Origin: Mesostigma viride | Taxonomy: Eukaryota; Streptophyta; Mesostigmatophyceae; Mesostigmatales; Mesostigmataceae | Assembly (NCBI GenBank): GCA_009746045.1 | Contig: RPFO01000380.1 | Span: 1,867,899-1,931,898, forward strand | Direction: 5' to 3' | Length of the DNA: 64,000 bases | In this document: piece after piece, positions 34,000-44,900 of the stretch | Numbering within the stretch: the stretch's first letter is position 1 | How the letters are laid out: every line of letters starts with the position of its first letter | Translations under genes and position numbers: made by a program | The notes under the pieces: model-generated | The model's input: the letters and a program-made list of their open reading frames with translations, nothing else | Told to the model about the DNA's origin: nothing | Databases searched by the model: none

Positions 34000-34339
34000 A
34001 AACTGGCAACAATCGACAATCACACCTGCAGGCATCCATTATACTTTATTCATCCCGACAGAAATTCAGGCCGGACCCCCCCTGCCGATGGTAAAGAAAA
34101 AGAGCCCGCGACATTATAGATCGCAACTATCCCACCATAAATTAGAATCAGTAACTAATTTTCTCCAAGAATCGAGCATTTTTTCCCGCCAGATTTGTCA
34201 CGTTTCGTCTAAAAGCAGTCACCATGGCCACTTCCGCAAGGGGTGCGCGCACCGACGGCACCGTGCACCCACTTTTCACGGTACGGAGGGTACCGCGGAA
34301 TTTTTTTGGCGCGGAAAATATTCGCCGCGCCGAGTCCCC
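34000..34339 (-). repeat. Right long terminal inverted repeat
   Basis: Inverted partner of 12474-12815. It ends GTCCCC at 34339 followed by TTAA. The 31-bp identical block is at 34222-34252. Confidence 0.7.
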
Positions 34340-34343
34340 TTAA

Positions 34344-34860
34344 GTCGGGTCGATTAGGTAGGTTTTCGGCATTCCAAGTTCAAGGTGCTTCAGAATAGTA
34401 TGTTTAAGTATCTTGAGTTCAAATTACATAGTAGAATTTAGTAGAGTCGTTCATGCCTTAAGTTTACCCCTCAAAAACCTCGGACCCACCATTAATTAGG
34501 ATTCGCTGATACTCATTTCCCCTCTCACCTCTTTCAGTGGTCCATAATTGGCTAATAAAAATATACCCATTTCCCCGAAAAACCTCGAACCCATGGTCCC
34601 GCTACCGGCCGGTCTTACTAGTAAGCTACTATCAGTATCTACAAGCGTCAAGCTATCTACAAGCTATCTACATCAGAGCTATCTATACAATGAAGCTAGC
34701 TAGTATGTACAAAACAGTCCTACCGACTATAGATCTATGGTGCCCGCGACCCTAGGGGTCTTGTCTAGCATACTGATATGCCGTCCATGCACGTGTGCAA
34801 ACATGACGCTCCTTCCCCACTGCAGGGGGGTCATTGTTGTCCTCTATCAGTATGACCTAG
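34344..34860. other. No gene recognised
   Basis: The sequence holds short direct repeats such as GCTATCTACAAGCTATCTAC. There is no exon, RNA gene or element end that I can support. Confidence 0.5.
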
Positions 34861-36500
34861 CTGGGCCCACTTGGCCTTGTCCATAATCTTTTTCCAAATC
34901 ACCGAGAGGCGTAGGCCCCCCATGTCCTCTCGGAGTTGTTCTTTGAAGGTGCGCCGGGGCCCGGCCTTGCGGCGTCTAACCTGGCGGGGCCCAGCCCACG
35001 TGAGGAGGTGCCGGCCCGGCTGGCCGGGCGGGGCGCAGCCCTGCAGAGGGCCGGGGGCCCGTGAGGTGTCTACCTGGTTGGTGGCAAGCTAAGTGCCCTA
35101 AGTACTAGCATCAGGCGCCACTAGCTGCTTGATGGTGCTGGTGATAAGTGGCATGCATAGATACAAGTCCTCCTTGCGGACATGAGCAGCGTATCCCACA
35201 CGATCGATAAATTGACCGCAGCATGTTGGTCAGCGGCGGAGGCGTTTTGATGAGTAGTGTAGGTAGGATTTTCTAGATAGCTTAGAGTTAGGATACTAGT
35301 TCGATCACGCGGCTCACTCCACCCCATCCATCATGGAATATGTGCTACATGACCTCCCCACGGAGGCATGTTATAATTTATTTTTTTTTTTTTTTATGTT
35401 GGTCATGACCGCGCCATCCAGCTTGTTGGCAAGGTCGGCAGTGAGAGTCCACGCAGTCTCGGCCCCTCACCTCATCTCTTATTGGCCCTAAGGATAGCCG
35501 CTACACTACTGCCTTGTCTGCCATTACAGTAGAGGACAGCTCGGATGAGGATTACATCCCCATCTCAGTAGTGAGCTTAATGGTTGGGGAATGATGCAGA
35601 CGATATTTGTTTAAACTTTTGTGTAATTTTTTTTTTTTCTAATGAGATCAGCATAGTACTCCGTGGCATGCCTTTGCGCATGACACGCAAGTACTTACTT
35701 ACTTATTTACTTACTTACCTACTCGGCCCCTCGGTAAGAACTGACAGGTAGGACCAGGACCTTAAACAGGTCCTGTTTCTCTAGCTTGCCCAGAGGCTTG
35801 CGCCACAGGGCCCGGTATTGGCGTAAAGCGTGCCAGGCGAGGGAGATACGGTGGTCCACATCGGCCTCGCAGCTGGGAAGTATAAGCTACCCAGCAACTT
35901 GGCGCGGTCACGATACAGGACTCGAGAGCCGTCAAGGAAAAAGAGGTCGGGCGGGGCCTAAGCGAGCCCAATCGCTATAGAGCCGCATTCTTCTTGCTGA
36001 CCTCAAGCCCCACCACACGGGCCTCGATTGCCAGGCAGTCAAGCCACGCGTCTGCACGTGCTAGTGTCCTCGAAAAGGGCGGTGTCGTCTGCATTAATTG
36101 ATTAATTGAACTCGTGCTCCCGTTGGGGAGTCACGGAGCACCGAGGTGCTTTTAATCCCTGTGTGTGCACAACAGGAAGAAAGGGCAGAGACCCCCTTTC
36201 TCCTTCATGCCAGAGGCATGCCACAGATGATGTCACAGATGATGTCCGCCAGCCGAATCTCGATCCGTGTTCGCCCCGCCATGCCATAAATCGTTGTGGA
36301 TCTGCACCCCTGGTTACCTACCCACAATTCGGACAAACCGCTTGCATGCGCGCCTGAATCATCACGTATTCGACCACAATAATGAACAGGTACCTACGTA
36401 GGGCGACAGCACGCAGCCCTGCCACACGCCCTTCTCGGTAAAGGGTATGGTGGCGTGGTCCCGTATAGGAAGTGCGCACCGAAGTGGTGGACCCTTCATA
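34861..36500 (-). pseudogene. Degenerate LINE ORF2 (reverse transcriptase) fragment
   Basis: Minus strand, read in broken frames. FTEKGVWQGCVLSPY (36,405-36,450) matches the LINE RT motif GVRQGCPLSP. ADDTALF (36,070-36,092) matches the catalytic YADD box with the tyrosine lost. AWHALRQYRALWRKPLGKLE (about 35,765-35,850) and KEQLREDMGGLRLSVIWKKI (about 34,885-34,945) match the usual C-terminal part of LINE ORF2. Frameshifts and stops occur throughout, so it is dead. A SINE-like piece with CCGTTGGGGAG separates the first two motifs. Confidence 0.75.
36095..36330 (+). repeat. SINE-like insertion inside the LINE fragment
   Basis: It starts TTAATTGAACTCGTGCTCCC and has CCGTTGGGGAGTCACGGAGC then GCTTTTAATCCC. 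A related copy in inverse orientation lies at about 37,390-37,520, and looser relatives sit at 1,135, 1,445, 35,340, 38,260, 60,885 and 61,540. Confidence 0.6.
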
Positions 36501-38118
36501 CAGTTTGCGGATGACAGCAATAAGGGGGCGGGGGATCCGGAACAGAGCAAAAGGTACCTAGCAATACCAAGCATGGGCCGTTGCCCTATTAGCGGGGGGG
36601 TGGGGGTGGAGGTGGGGGTGGAGAAGGTTAGTGCTGGAGGTGGGGGGGGGGTGGAGGTGGGGGGGGGGGAGGAGGGTGGCGATTGGGGACCCAACTAGAT
36701 GAACTCGATCGTATATCTAGGTAAATTAGAACTGTGTGGGCACCTCCTTCCCCATGCACTCAAGGGACGGACAAGGCGGCACCCCCGGCACCAGTCCTGC
36801 AAGCTCACATTGGACCATTCCGTTGAGGATACTTGCGCGGCTGTTGCTCTCGTGCCGCAAGAAGCTGCACGACCTCTCCTGGACGATGGACAACGACCTG
36901 ACCCCCGCTCAACAGCAGCAGCGACGCGATGTCCATCTGGCCGGAGTACCTCCGCCACATTAATTAAGCAAGACCCCAAGAAGCCCACGTGAGGTGTTCT
37001 GGACCTGGGCGGGGACCTGATCGTCAACAACCAGCTGTGGAAGCCCCCCACGGGCTAGCTAGACTAGCCATTACATGTAGTCACACCCATGAGCACTAGG
37101 GCAACAGTGCAACCTAGCTGGACATCGCCATCCCAATAGTGCAATGCCAATGCAGGGTACAACGTAGCCATATGCATGCCTATACAGCCTAACCAGTAGC
37201 CAACAGACATCCGCCAGCCTAGCTATTCGCCTCGCCTAGCACTGCTTGTTTGCTCACGTCTGAGCCATTGCAATTCAACGCTAGCACGGGTCATGTTGCA
37301 CCTACAGGAGATGCCCCAGATTGTTTAGACATTATAGATGGGTCCGATTGAGCATGCACCCTTCGGCATTCAGGACTGTGGCGTGAGGGAAGGGGGCGGT
37401 CTCTGCTCGCTGCCCGTTGCATGTGCACTGATTAAACAGGGATTAAAAGCACTCTGGTGCCGATCCGTGTGACTCTGGCCCAACAGGAGAACGTGTTTAA
37501 CTATAATCAATTAAATAATGCCGACCGAACGTGCATGCAGGTACATGACTTATGATCTTATCTAATCAATCAAGTCATGCAAAGGCATTCACACGCCTAG
37601 AATCGGGATATCAAGTGTCAACAGTAACTTCAGGCATTATGGGGGAAACTTTCATCAGGTAGAGGCGGGCACTTGCAGCTTTGTACACAGTTGTCTCAAT
37701 GATTTTTTTAGTTGTGCAGCAATGGCACCAGTCAGTAAGACTTCTGTAGTCCATAACATACAGCAAAATAACAGTCAGTCACTGCTGGTCAGCGTCTTGC
37801 TTCCAAGGTGCCAGGTCTATTGTTGGCTTGCTTATTTAAATGCCCCTGAACCACGGCAGACCACACTCTGCAGCTCGACCTAGACTTACAATAGGATGTG
37901 TGTTTGCCAGACATGTGCCGAAAAATGCCATGAGGCCCTTGAGCATCCCCAAGTGCTCAAGCTCGTCACCTGCACGATCTGTAACCCCCTAACTCAATCA
38001 GATCATGCCCTTGCCAAATCCAAAGCCTCCCGGGAAAACTCCCATTCACGAGCTAAGTCGCAGCTCCGATCCTATTCGCGGGACCATCGACTGGCGCCTA
38101 CCCACTCCCGCCCGCCCG
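36501..38118. other. Intergenic region with simple repeats
   Basis: A GGGGTGGAGGTGG-type G-rich tract lies at 36,594-36,690. At 37,390-37,520 is the inverse relative of the SINE-like repeat. Nothing else is recognised, and the short GC-rich frames near 36,700-37,050 have no motif. Confidence 0.5.
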
Positions 38119-40898
38119 TCACAGTTCCCGGTCCAGCACCGCGTCCACCATCGTGCGCAGCTTGCCCTCCTGCTCTAGTCGGACCGTGTCTGGGATATAC
38201 CAGGGACAGGATACCACGAAGATATAATTGAACAGTCGCGCAAATTGATTGACTAATTAGTCATGCGGTCCCGGTGTGGAGTCGCGAAGCCAGGGACATG
38301 ATGCCACACAAGGTCCATCGATATTATTGGGTATATTATAGGGTACTTAAGGGGTGCCGCGGTGTTCCCGTGCAAAAAGCATCTTCGGGCCCTTACTATA
38401 TATGGATGGAAGCAAGGTGCAATCGTGTTCACACCCCATTATAGGATCAGCTATCCGAACGATACATCCCTATGATGCCATGCATATCAATGAAAATTGG
38501 AATATTATATTATTACTATACAGGAGAACCAAACAAGGAGAAGGCCTCCATGATATACATGGGCGGGAACGCGGAGAAGAGTGCTCCAACTTTCCCCACT
38601 GGGACAGGAAATGTACAGGGAGAGAAGTGCAACCTGCAGGCATGCCAGGGCAAACATTTTGTGACCCTAGAAGCGTGCAAAACCGGCAGACGGCCCGCGT
38701 AACGCCTGACACTTGCCAATGGCTGGACCAGCCTCACAATTCTTGCTAACCAGACAGGAATTCCAACACACAAACGGTAGCTCAGCAGAATATGCATACA
38801 ACGAAACATGAGGGGCCCGTGCGAAAGGTTACAACCCGCAAACCGTGGTACACTCTACGGAGAAGTAACGGAGAACGCCAGATTTACCGACGTTGGTACG
38901 CACGCCCCCGACATGACCCATGCAGCAAGCCAGGTGACCGTGTGGCAGGAGAGCAGCCAACATATTGCATTACATAAGTAAATAGACTTTATTTTATCAG
39001 TAAAGAGTATAATAGTACTAAATATCATAGACCATAGTCTGGAATATATGAGGCTTACCATATGAGACGCCGATGAACTTTACTAGTGTCAGCATAAATA
39101 GCAGCTAATACTCTTATACCATAGCTGGTGATGTAATATATGCATACCACCCGATCTGCCGATGAACTATGTTCGAATTGCTATTAATACGTATAGCATA
39201 TAGAACACCTACCATCCGACCCGCCGATGAACTTGCCGTCGATGAACACCTGCGGCACGGTGCGTACGCCAGTGCGGCGGTGCAGCTCCTGCTGGATGTC
39301 GCCGCCGTTGTCTGGGCACCCCATTTGTCACCACATATGTGTCAAGGGTCATGGGCACAGATTGATAAACAAACACACGTCAAGGGTCATGGAGCCAGAT
39401 TACAAAAAAAAGAATGCGATGAAAGGGTCGTGAGCAAAGTCTGATTAACTCGCTTGTCAAGGGTCATGGGTAAATGTTTTCAAAGGGCGCACATGTAGGC
39501 TCTGGGCATACATATACACACACATTCGGAGCCACCGGCACACATACGGCATGATGGGGGAGCTGCAGGGAGCCACCTGGGTCGTGAGAGCAGCGACCCT
39601 GTGCACCGGCACACCACAGAATTTCTGCCATGGGAAGAAAAAAAGCAAAAATAAGGCAAAATACAGAGAACAATGGGGAAAGAAACCCTAAAGAACTGGT
39701 CTAGGCACGGAAATGTAAAACAAGACGATTGAAGAGATGCATGAGGAACGTGAGCCGAGGCAGCGTGACAAAGCATCCGTGGGCCAGTCATCATCATATG
39801 CGATAGGCTGTGATTCATAAGATATGCTGAGATTTATTAATTTAACTACATATAGCTTCCATGGTAGGTATCTTCCAGGTTTTAGGCCTGCACTGGTTTG
39901 TCTTGTGATATTACCTTGTCAAGGTTCATGCTCAGGGGGGACGAGGCCCTCTGTCACCAAAATCTCTTTCTCATACCTGTGCCACCGCAAGGGGGCATGC
40001 CCTGTAGCACATCATGAATATATGGGTACAGACACCAGCGCAACTGAGGGCCACGGACAGTGAGGAGTGGTTGCCTTCGCGGCCACAACGGTGCAGAAAA
40101 AGGAAAAGGGGGGGGAGGGCAGGGGGGGGGGAGTTTCGCTATAATGCCGTCTTTCCTTCAGCTGGTCATGCTCCATGACATCTACCCGGCTGGCCTACCT
40201 TCCCAGTGGCATTTTCTGAAGCTCTAAATATAAACTGTAGCTTTTACCAAAAGGCCATCCATACTCAGCTGGTCAAGCTCTTTCAAAAGTCCTCATCTGG
40301 TTGAGCTCGCGGCTCGCCAGTGGTATGTTTCTGAACTATAATGATTGAACTCGAAAAGGCCATCCTTACCCAGCTGGTCAAGCTCCATGACAGCTGGCGT
40401 CACGTTCAGCTTGGCAAACGTGGCCTTGGCGCGCTTGCAGTACGGACAGTACGATTTGCTGGGCCATGGGACAAGGGGTACACCAGCATGCCAGGCCAGC
40501 ATGCACGGACAGTCAGTCATGACTCACACTTAACTGATAGTCAGTCACGTAACAATGTAAGACTGACGGCATGTTTCCAGTTGCTCGACATTGGCAAAAG
40601 AAACGCCCACACCGACATTTGGAGGCAGCTGCTTGTCAGAACGGTGGCTTATTTGACATTAGCGGAATTACGAAACAATGGTTGGCGATTCAGCTATTTC
40701 AACGGAATGGATCTCGTCGGGCTCGCAAAAGACAGCGTGGTCGCTTATATCGAAAGGGATGGCTGACCTGAAAACAGCAATCTTATTGACTCGGATAAAG
40801 TTGGACACCGTTTCCTCGACGCTGGCACCCTCCGCCGCGTACACGAAAACCAGGGAAAACAGGATGGCCTGGAGGAATAGGGAGTGCTTAGACACCAT
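38119..40898 (-). CDS. Secreted or ER-targeted CPYC-type (class I) glutaredoxin
   Basis: Minus strand, four exons: 40898-40768, 40458-40370, 39311-39213 and 38189-38119 (stop TGA). Donors are GTCAGC, GTAAGG and GTAGGT; all acceptors are CAG, and phases 2, 1 and 1 agree at each junction. The total is 390 nt, 129 residues. Residues 1-24 form a signal peptide ([20 protein letters not shown] then AAEG). The thioredoxin fold has the active site CPYC at 48-51, TVPQVFIDG (cis-proline P93) and GGSDD at 103-107, the parts that hold glutathione. It should reduce disulfides or protein-glutathione mixed disulfides, with C48 as nucleophile. The CPYC and signal peptide match plant GRXC3/C4-type proteins. 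It is head to head with the NYN-LOTUS gene. It looks intact. Confidence 0.93.
39040..39245 (-). repeat. Extra copies of glutaredoxin exon 3 end and 5' splice site
   Basis: The true exon end and donor (about 39,205-39,245) is followed in intron 3 by two degraded copies, about 39,140-39,178 and 39,052-39,095. Each keeps a GTTCATCGGC core and a GGTAxG donor-like end on the minus strand. Confidence 0.65.
39340..39480. repeat. Short tandem repeat GTCAAGGGTCATGG in glutaredoxin intron 2
   Basis: Four spaced copies of GTCAAGGGTCATGG or a close variant occur at about 30-55-bp intervals. Confidence 0.7.
40150..40400 (-). repeat. Extra copies of glutaredoxin exon 2 end and 5' splice site
   Basis: The true end reads (minus) GTCATGGAGCTTGACCAGCT then GGGTAAGGATGGCC. 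In the intron a second copy (about 40,249-40,285) keeps GAGCTTGACCAGCTGAGTAT then GGATGGCC, and a third, partial copy (about 40,158-40,180) keeps TGTCATGGAGCATGACCAGC. Confidence 0.7.
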
Positions 40899-41916
40899 CT
40901 GCAAGTGTGAGAACGCAACACGAGGCAGGAAGCGAACAACGCACGATGAATAACTTTCACATACACTTATGAAAAAAAGTATAGACTTGCATTTTGTTAG
41001 CTCCCACAGGTCTGTGGCGGAGAAAGGAGCAATATTTACTGCATATCATGCGTCCACTAGCTGAGAAAACTCCAACCAAAATCAACGTGTCTATATATAC
41101 CAGTCATTCTTTTTAGTACAGTATATACATGCTTCAACAACCGCGATATCGCAAACCGCAGTGGTCTAAGTGTCTCAGGTGTGCACCTGGACATTGCACC
41201 TGCTTTAACTGTGGTTAAGAGAAAATAACGTAGCCATACCTTTGTGGATGCTCTTCCAATCTGGATATGGATAGTTGGCTAGTACGCAATGGCTATACGG
41301 GCTAATGACTAAAGTGAATACGTGACAGAGCGCATGTAAAGTCTGTTAAGTTTGCCTCCATCGCTGGGTTCAATCATCCATCGCGACTGCGTACTGTATG
41401 ATATTGTACTTACCTGGACCTGACCAGGATAGTACTTTTCGTCGCTCCCTGCTCCCCTTGGAGCCACGCGTCGACGCGCCGCTTCAGTTCCCGCCATTTT
41501 CTACCCCGATACGGGGCCCGAACCGGCCGGGCTGGGCTCTTCCCAGGGCGGTTGCATCCGCCTGGGCCGGCGTGCTTACAGACTCTCGTAAAAATGTGAT
41601 GCCACCATGTTATTTTGTTTTGGTTCCTAACTTCTTATTACACAGGAAACGATTGCACTGGTCATGACGTAGTGCAGAATTGACAGCGTCGAAATTCCGC
41701 ATTGCATGCAGCTGTGTTTCGTGTCGCGTTAGCACAACGTGCCTTGCGCCAGCTTGTTGCTTGCGGGGGGCGGCAAACGTACGTTGGATGACCGCGTAGG
41801 TGCTTCACGGTTTCCAAAAGCAAGGAACCCTTCCGAATGATGGGCTTTGCCTGCATGAGAAAAATGGAGTTAATCAACTGGGGTCTCCAAAACAGCACGT
41901 GTCTTAGTTTGTAGAA
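40899..41916. promoter_or_regulatory. 1.0-kb spacer between two divergent genes, likely bidirectional promoter
   Basis: It separates the ATG of the glutaredoxin (minus) from that of the NYN-LOTUS gene (plus). It has a GC-rich island at about 41,440-41,570 inside otherwise AT-moderate sequence. I cannot place TATA boxes or start sites with confidence. Confidence 0.5.
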
Positions 41917-44900
41917 ATGGCTGCTCCCTCGCATTTCCGAAATGCCCCAGTGGCTGTCTACTGGTAAGGGACTTTTCTACTTGTATCGTCAACTTTTCCA
42001 GTGAGTTTCCTCCTTGCTTCGTTGGCATGCACGGTTGGCACTGTGCGCATCATGATACATACTCTGGAAAATCTGTATGCGCTGGTCGCTACCTGTACCC
42101 CACCGTGGAGACATTACGAATTGCTACGTCGTTTGATAAATGTCCAGTGTGCTTTCCTGCAGTAGCAATTCTAGCACTTCATGAACTGAAGGCGATAGTG
42201 GGTCTATCCCGGCAACACCTTTCCTTTCCCATGTCGTTACCGGGGTATCCCGTTGTGTCGCTTGGGCCTGTTTTACCGCAGAGAGTGTTCGTAAGCCATT
42301 CGTTCCCGATTCGACCTTAATTTAACAGTGAACCTTAAGTTACGTGGCGGCATAACATCACATCGCGAAACTCCACACAGAAAACTGTGATTCAGGGTGA
42401 CATGCGGGATATGTCCCATCAAAGTATCGATACCATAGGTGACAGGCTTGCATTCCCCAATGTAGGTATCGCTTTTCGCCCCAGAGCTCACTGCATTCAA
42501 CGGTGCAGCCCTCACATGCCAAGGATTCCTTCACTGAATAAACTGACTGAACCGGGGATTGAACTTGGGACCACGCGGGGCACGCCCAACCTGGACAACA
42601 CTGCCTGGGGATAATTCCACCTGCAGGGACGTGTTCGGCCTCCCCGCGCACCCCTCGGCTTTCTCCCAGATGGCCACCTCTGCGCTGCGGGAGTACGGCC
42701 TGGAAGGGGACATCAGCCTGGTGGGCTACGGTGGCGTCTTCCAGGATTACATGCGTCCGGACCTGGGCGGCGCCGGCATGGAGGTGCTCGAGCTTGCCAC
42801 GAGTGCACCAGCCAACTGCAGGTAGGTGCCATAAGTGCCATCACTCTGCAGGGAGTTGCCATCACTGCAGGTCACTGCCACCACTGCAGGTAGCTGGTTG
42901 CTGCTGTTCCGCTAGGGCTGCCAGGCGTGTGCCGCTTCCCAGGGAGGATGACAGGTGGCAGCAGGGAAATGAAAGGCATGGCATGGAGGAGTAGGAGGCT
43001 GATTACGGCTGTGCTTGACTTGGAACCGTTGCCTCTGTTTCCCATTTCTGCCAAGGGGCCATGAGACAATAGAACCGGCCTCTGTTTCCTATTTCTGCCA
43101 AGGGGTCATGAGACAGTAGAACCGGCCTCTGTTTCCTATTTCTGCCAAGGGGTCATGAGACAGTACGACAGGCCTCTGTTTCCTATTTCTGCTAAGGGGT
43201 CATGGGACAGCAACATCAGGGGTTTACGTCAGTAGTGCTTGTGCTTGCCCTATGTTGTCTACCACGGCTGGTCGATGCACTTGACGTTTGCGCTGCTTGT
43301 GTCGTCCTACCTGAGCCCTTTATGTTTGGTGCACCCCAATGGGGCCTGCGGGCCAAAGCGTAACTGTCTCCCAGCCGACAATTCGTGCCTTGCATAGTTT
43401 CTGCCAATACTCTTATCATCGGAGAATGGAGAGAATTTAATAGGATATTTCCGTATATGTGGTGAAGGCTCAGCAGATGCCTCCCTCCTTCAATCCCCCC
43501 TCATATACCCCCCCTCTCCCCCTCCCCCCATGTACCTATTATGCATCCGTGCAGGACCCCGCTGGTGCACATCATGCTGTGGGCGGTTGCGCACGCGTCG
43601 CCCGCGGTCATCGTGGTCGCGGCTGCCGACGTCACGTTCACGTCCTCGTTGTCAAGGGTAGGTTGTTCCAATGCTTAAACATATGTCTAAACAGTACGTA
43701 GGCTGCCGATGTCACGTTCACGTCCTCGTTGTCAAGGGTAGGTTGTTCCAATGCTTAAACATATGTCTAAACAGGGTAGCTAGTTCCAAGGCTCCCACAA
43801 AGCTCAAGCGAGTGCTCAGTCAAGCCATGGCAGGGACCTTGCACCCTTGCAAGACCAGGCAGAAAGGCTTGGAGTCCAAGTACTTTACGTTGTACTACTT
43901 TATGTTTTTAGAATGAGCCCAACATTCGTGCTGTTGTGCCTGTATGATGTACTTGTACAATGTGCCTGCATGTTGTACCTTTACTTTGTACCTGCCTGAT
44001 GCCTCATATTGGTTCTCTCACCCAACATGAGAGCATGACCACACGGCCAGCGCCTCAGGCAGCGCGCAGTGCTCAGATTTCGCATGGAAGGGGTGTGAAG
44101 ATCGATCCACGCACGCATGCCCCCCCGCCCCACCCCCCCCACCCACCCACCCACTCAACATCCCACTTACCCCCAAATGTCCCACCCACCGCCCACCCAG
44201 GCATGCATGTACGCTACATTACAGGGCAAAAGCATCGTTGGCTTGATGCTCTATTATACTGGCATGCCAGCACGGGGAACTTTGCTGGATGTGGACACCC
44301 AATGTGTCAACCCACTTTTAACATCACTCATTCCCATCTCCACCTCCATCATAATTGCACCCTGGACGACATGTCTGAACTGACATCGTGCGTATCGGTA
44401 CCCTCACGGTTCCCACGGGTGTGCTGGCAGCTACGGAAGAGAGACTACCACATCGTCCTCGTGCTGCCACCTGGCAAAGCGATGTCCCAGATGCCCCCAC
44501 CGTCGGCCGCGGACGCCGTGTGGGACGGGGCCGAAATGCTGCGGACAGGAATGCCCGCCGCGATCCTGCCAGGTGGCCCATCCGCTCGGCAGGTCGTCCC
44601 CTTTGCGCTGCGGTTGCGTCTGGCAGAGTTACTGGTGGCATGTGGCGCGCCGCTGCCAGCTGGCGCGTTCCTGTCGCGCTGGAGGCTCGCGCACGCAGGG
44701 TTGGACCTGGACCCGCCCGTGTTTGGTTTCGGCACCCTGGCAGAGCTGCTCCAGGTGGGTGGTCTGCTTGGGTGGGGGTGGTGTTTTATGGGTGAAGGGA
44801 GTTCGAGCTTGGGGTTATAGTGCTGTGTCCATGCCCCCGTACATCGTGTCTCACATCTCTTTTTGACGATAACTTTTCGCTACTTCTCTGCTGCTTTAAG

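Larger units (their letters stand above)
12474..34339. mobile_element. Candidate 21.9-kb TTAA-flanked long-TIR element
   Basis: The left end (plus) starts GGGGACGGGACATGCCC at 12474 and the right end (minus) starts GGGGACTCGGCGCGGCG at 34339. TTAA lies immediately outside each (12470-12473 and 34340-34343). The two ends stay alignable as inverted repeats for about 330 bp, including a 31-bp identical block (12551-12581 and 34222-34252). Inside are gene C (minus) and the transposase-like gene B (plus), diverging from about 25-27 kb. TTAA targets are known for piggyBac, Kolobok and some Sola elements, but I cannot place this one. The arms are clearly diverged, so it is either old or two separate elements facing each other. 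Confidence 0.5.

Noticed and set aside
12474-34339. Polinton/Maverick or integrated giant-virus DNA
   Set aside because: No protein-primed DNA polymerase, retroviral-type integrase, packaging ATPase or capsid motif was seen, and the flank is TTAA rather than a 6-bp duplication.
42541-42600. tRNA or SINE on the minus strand (GTTCAATCCCCGG)
   Set aside because: The T-arm-like match stands alone, and no A box or acceptor stem was found.
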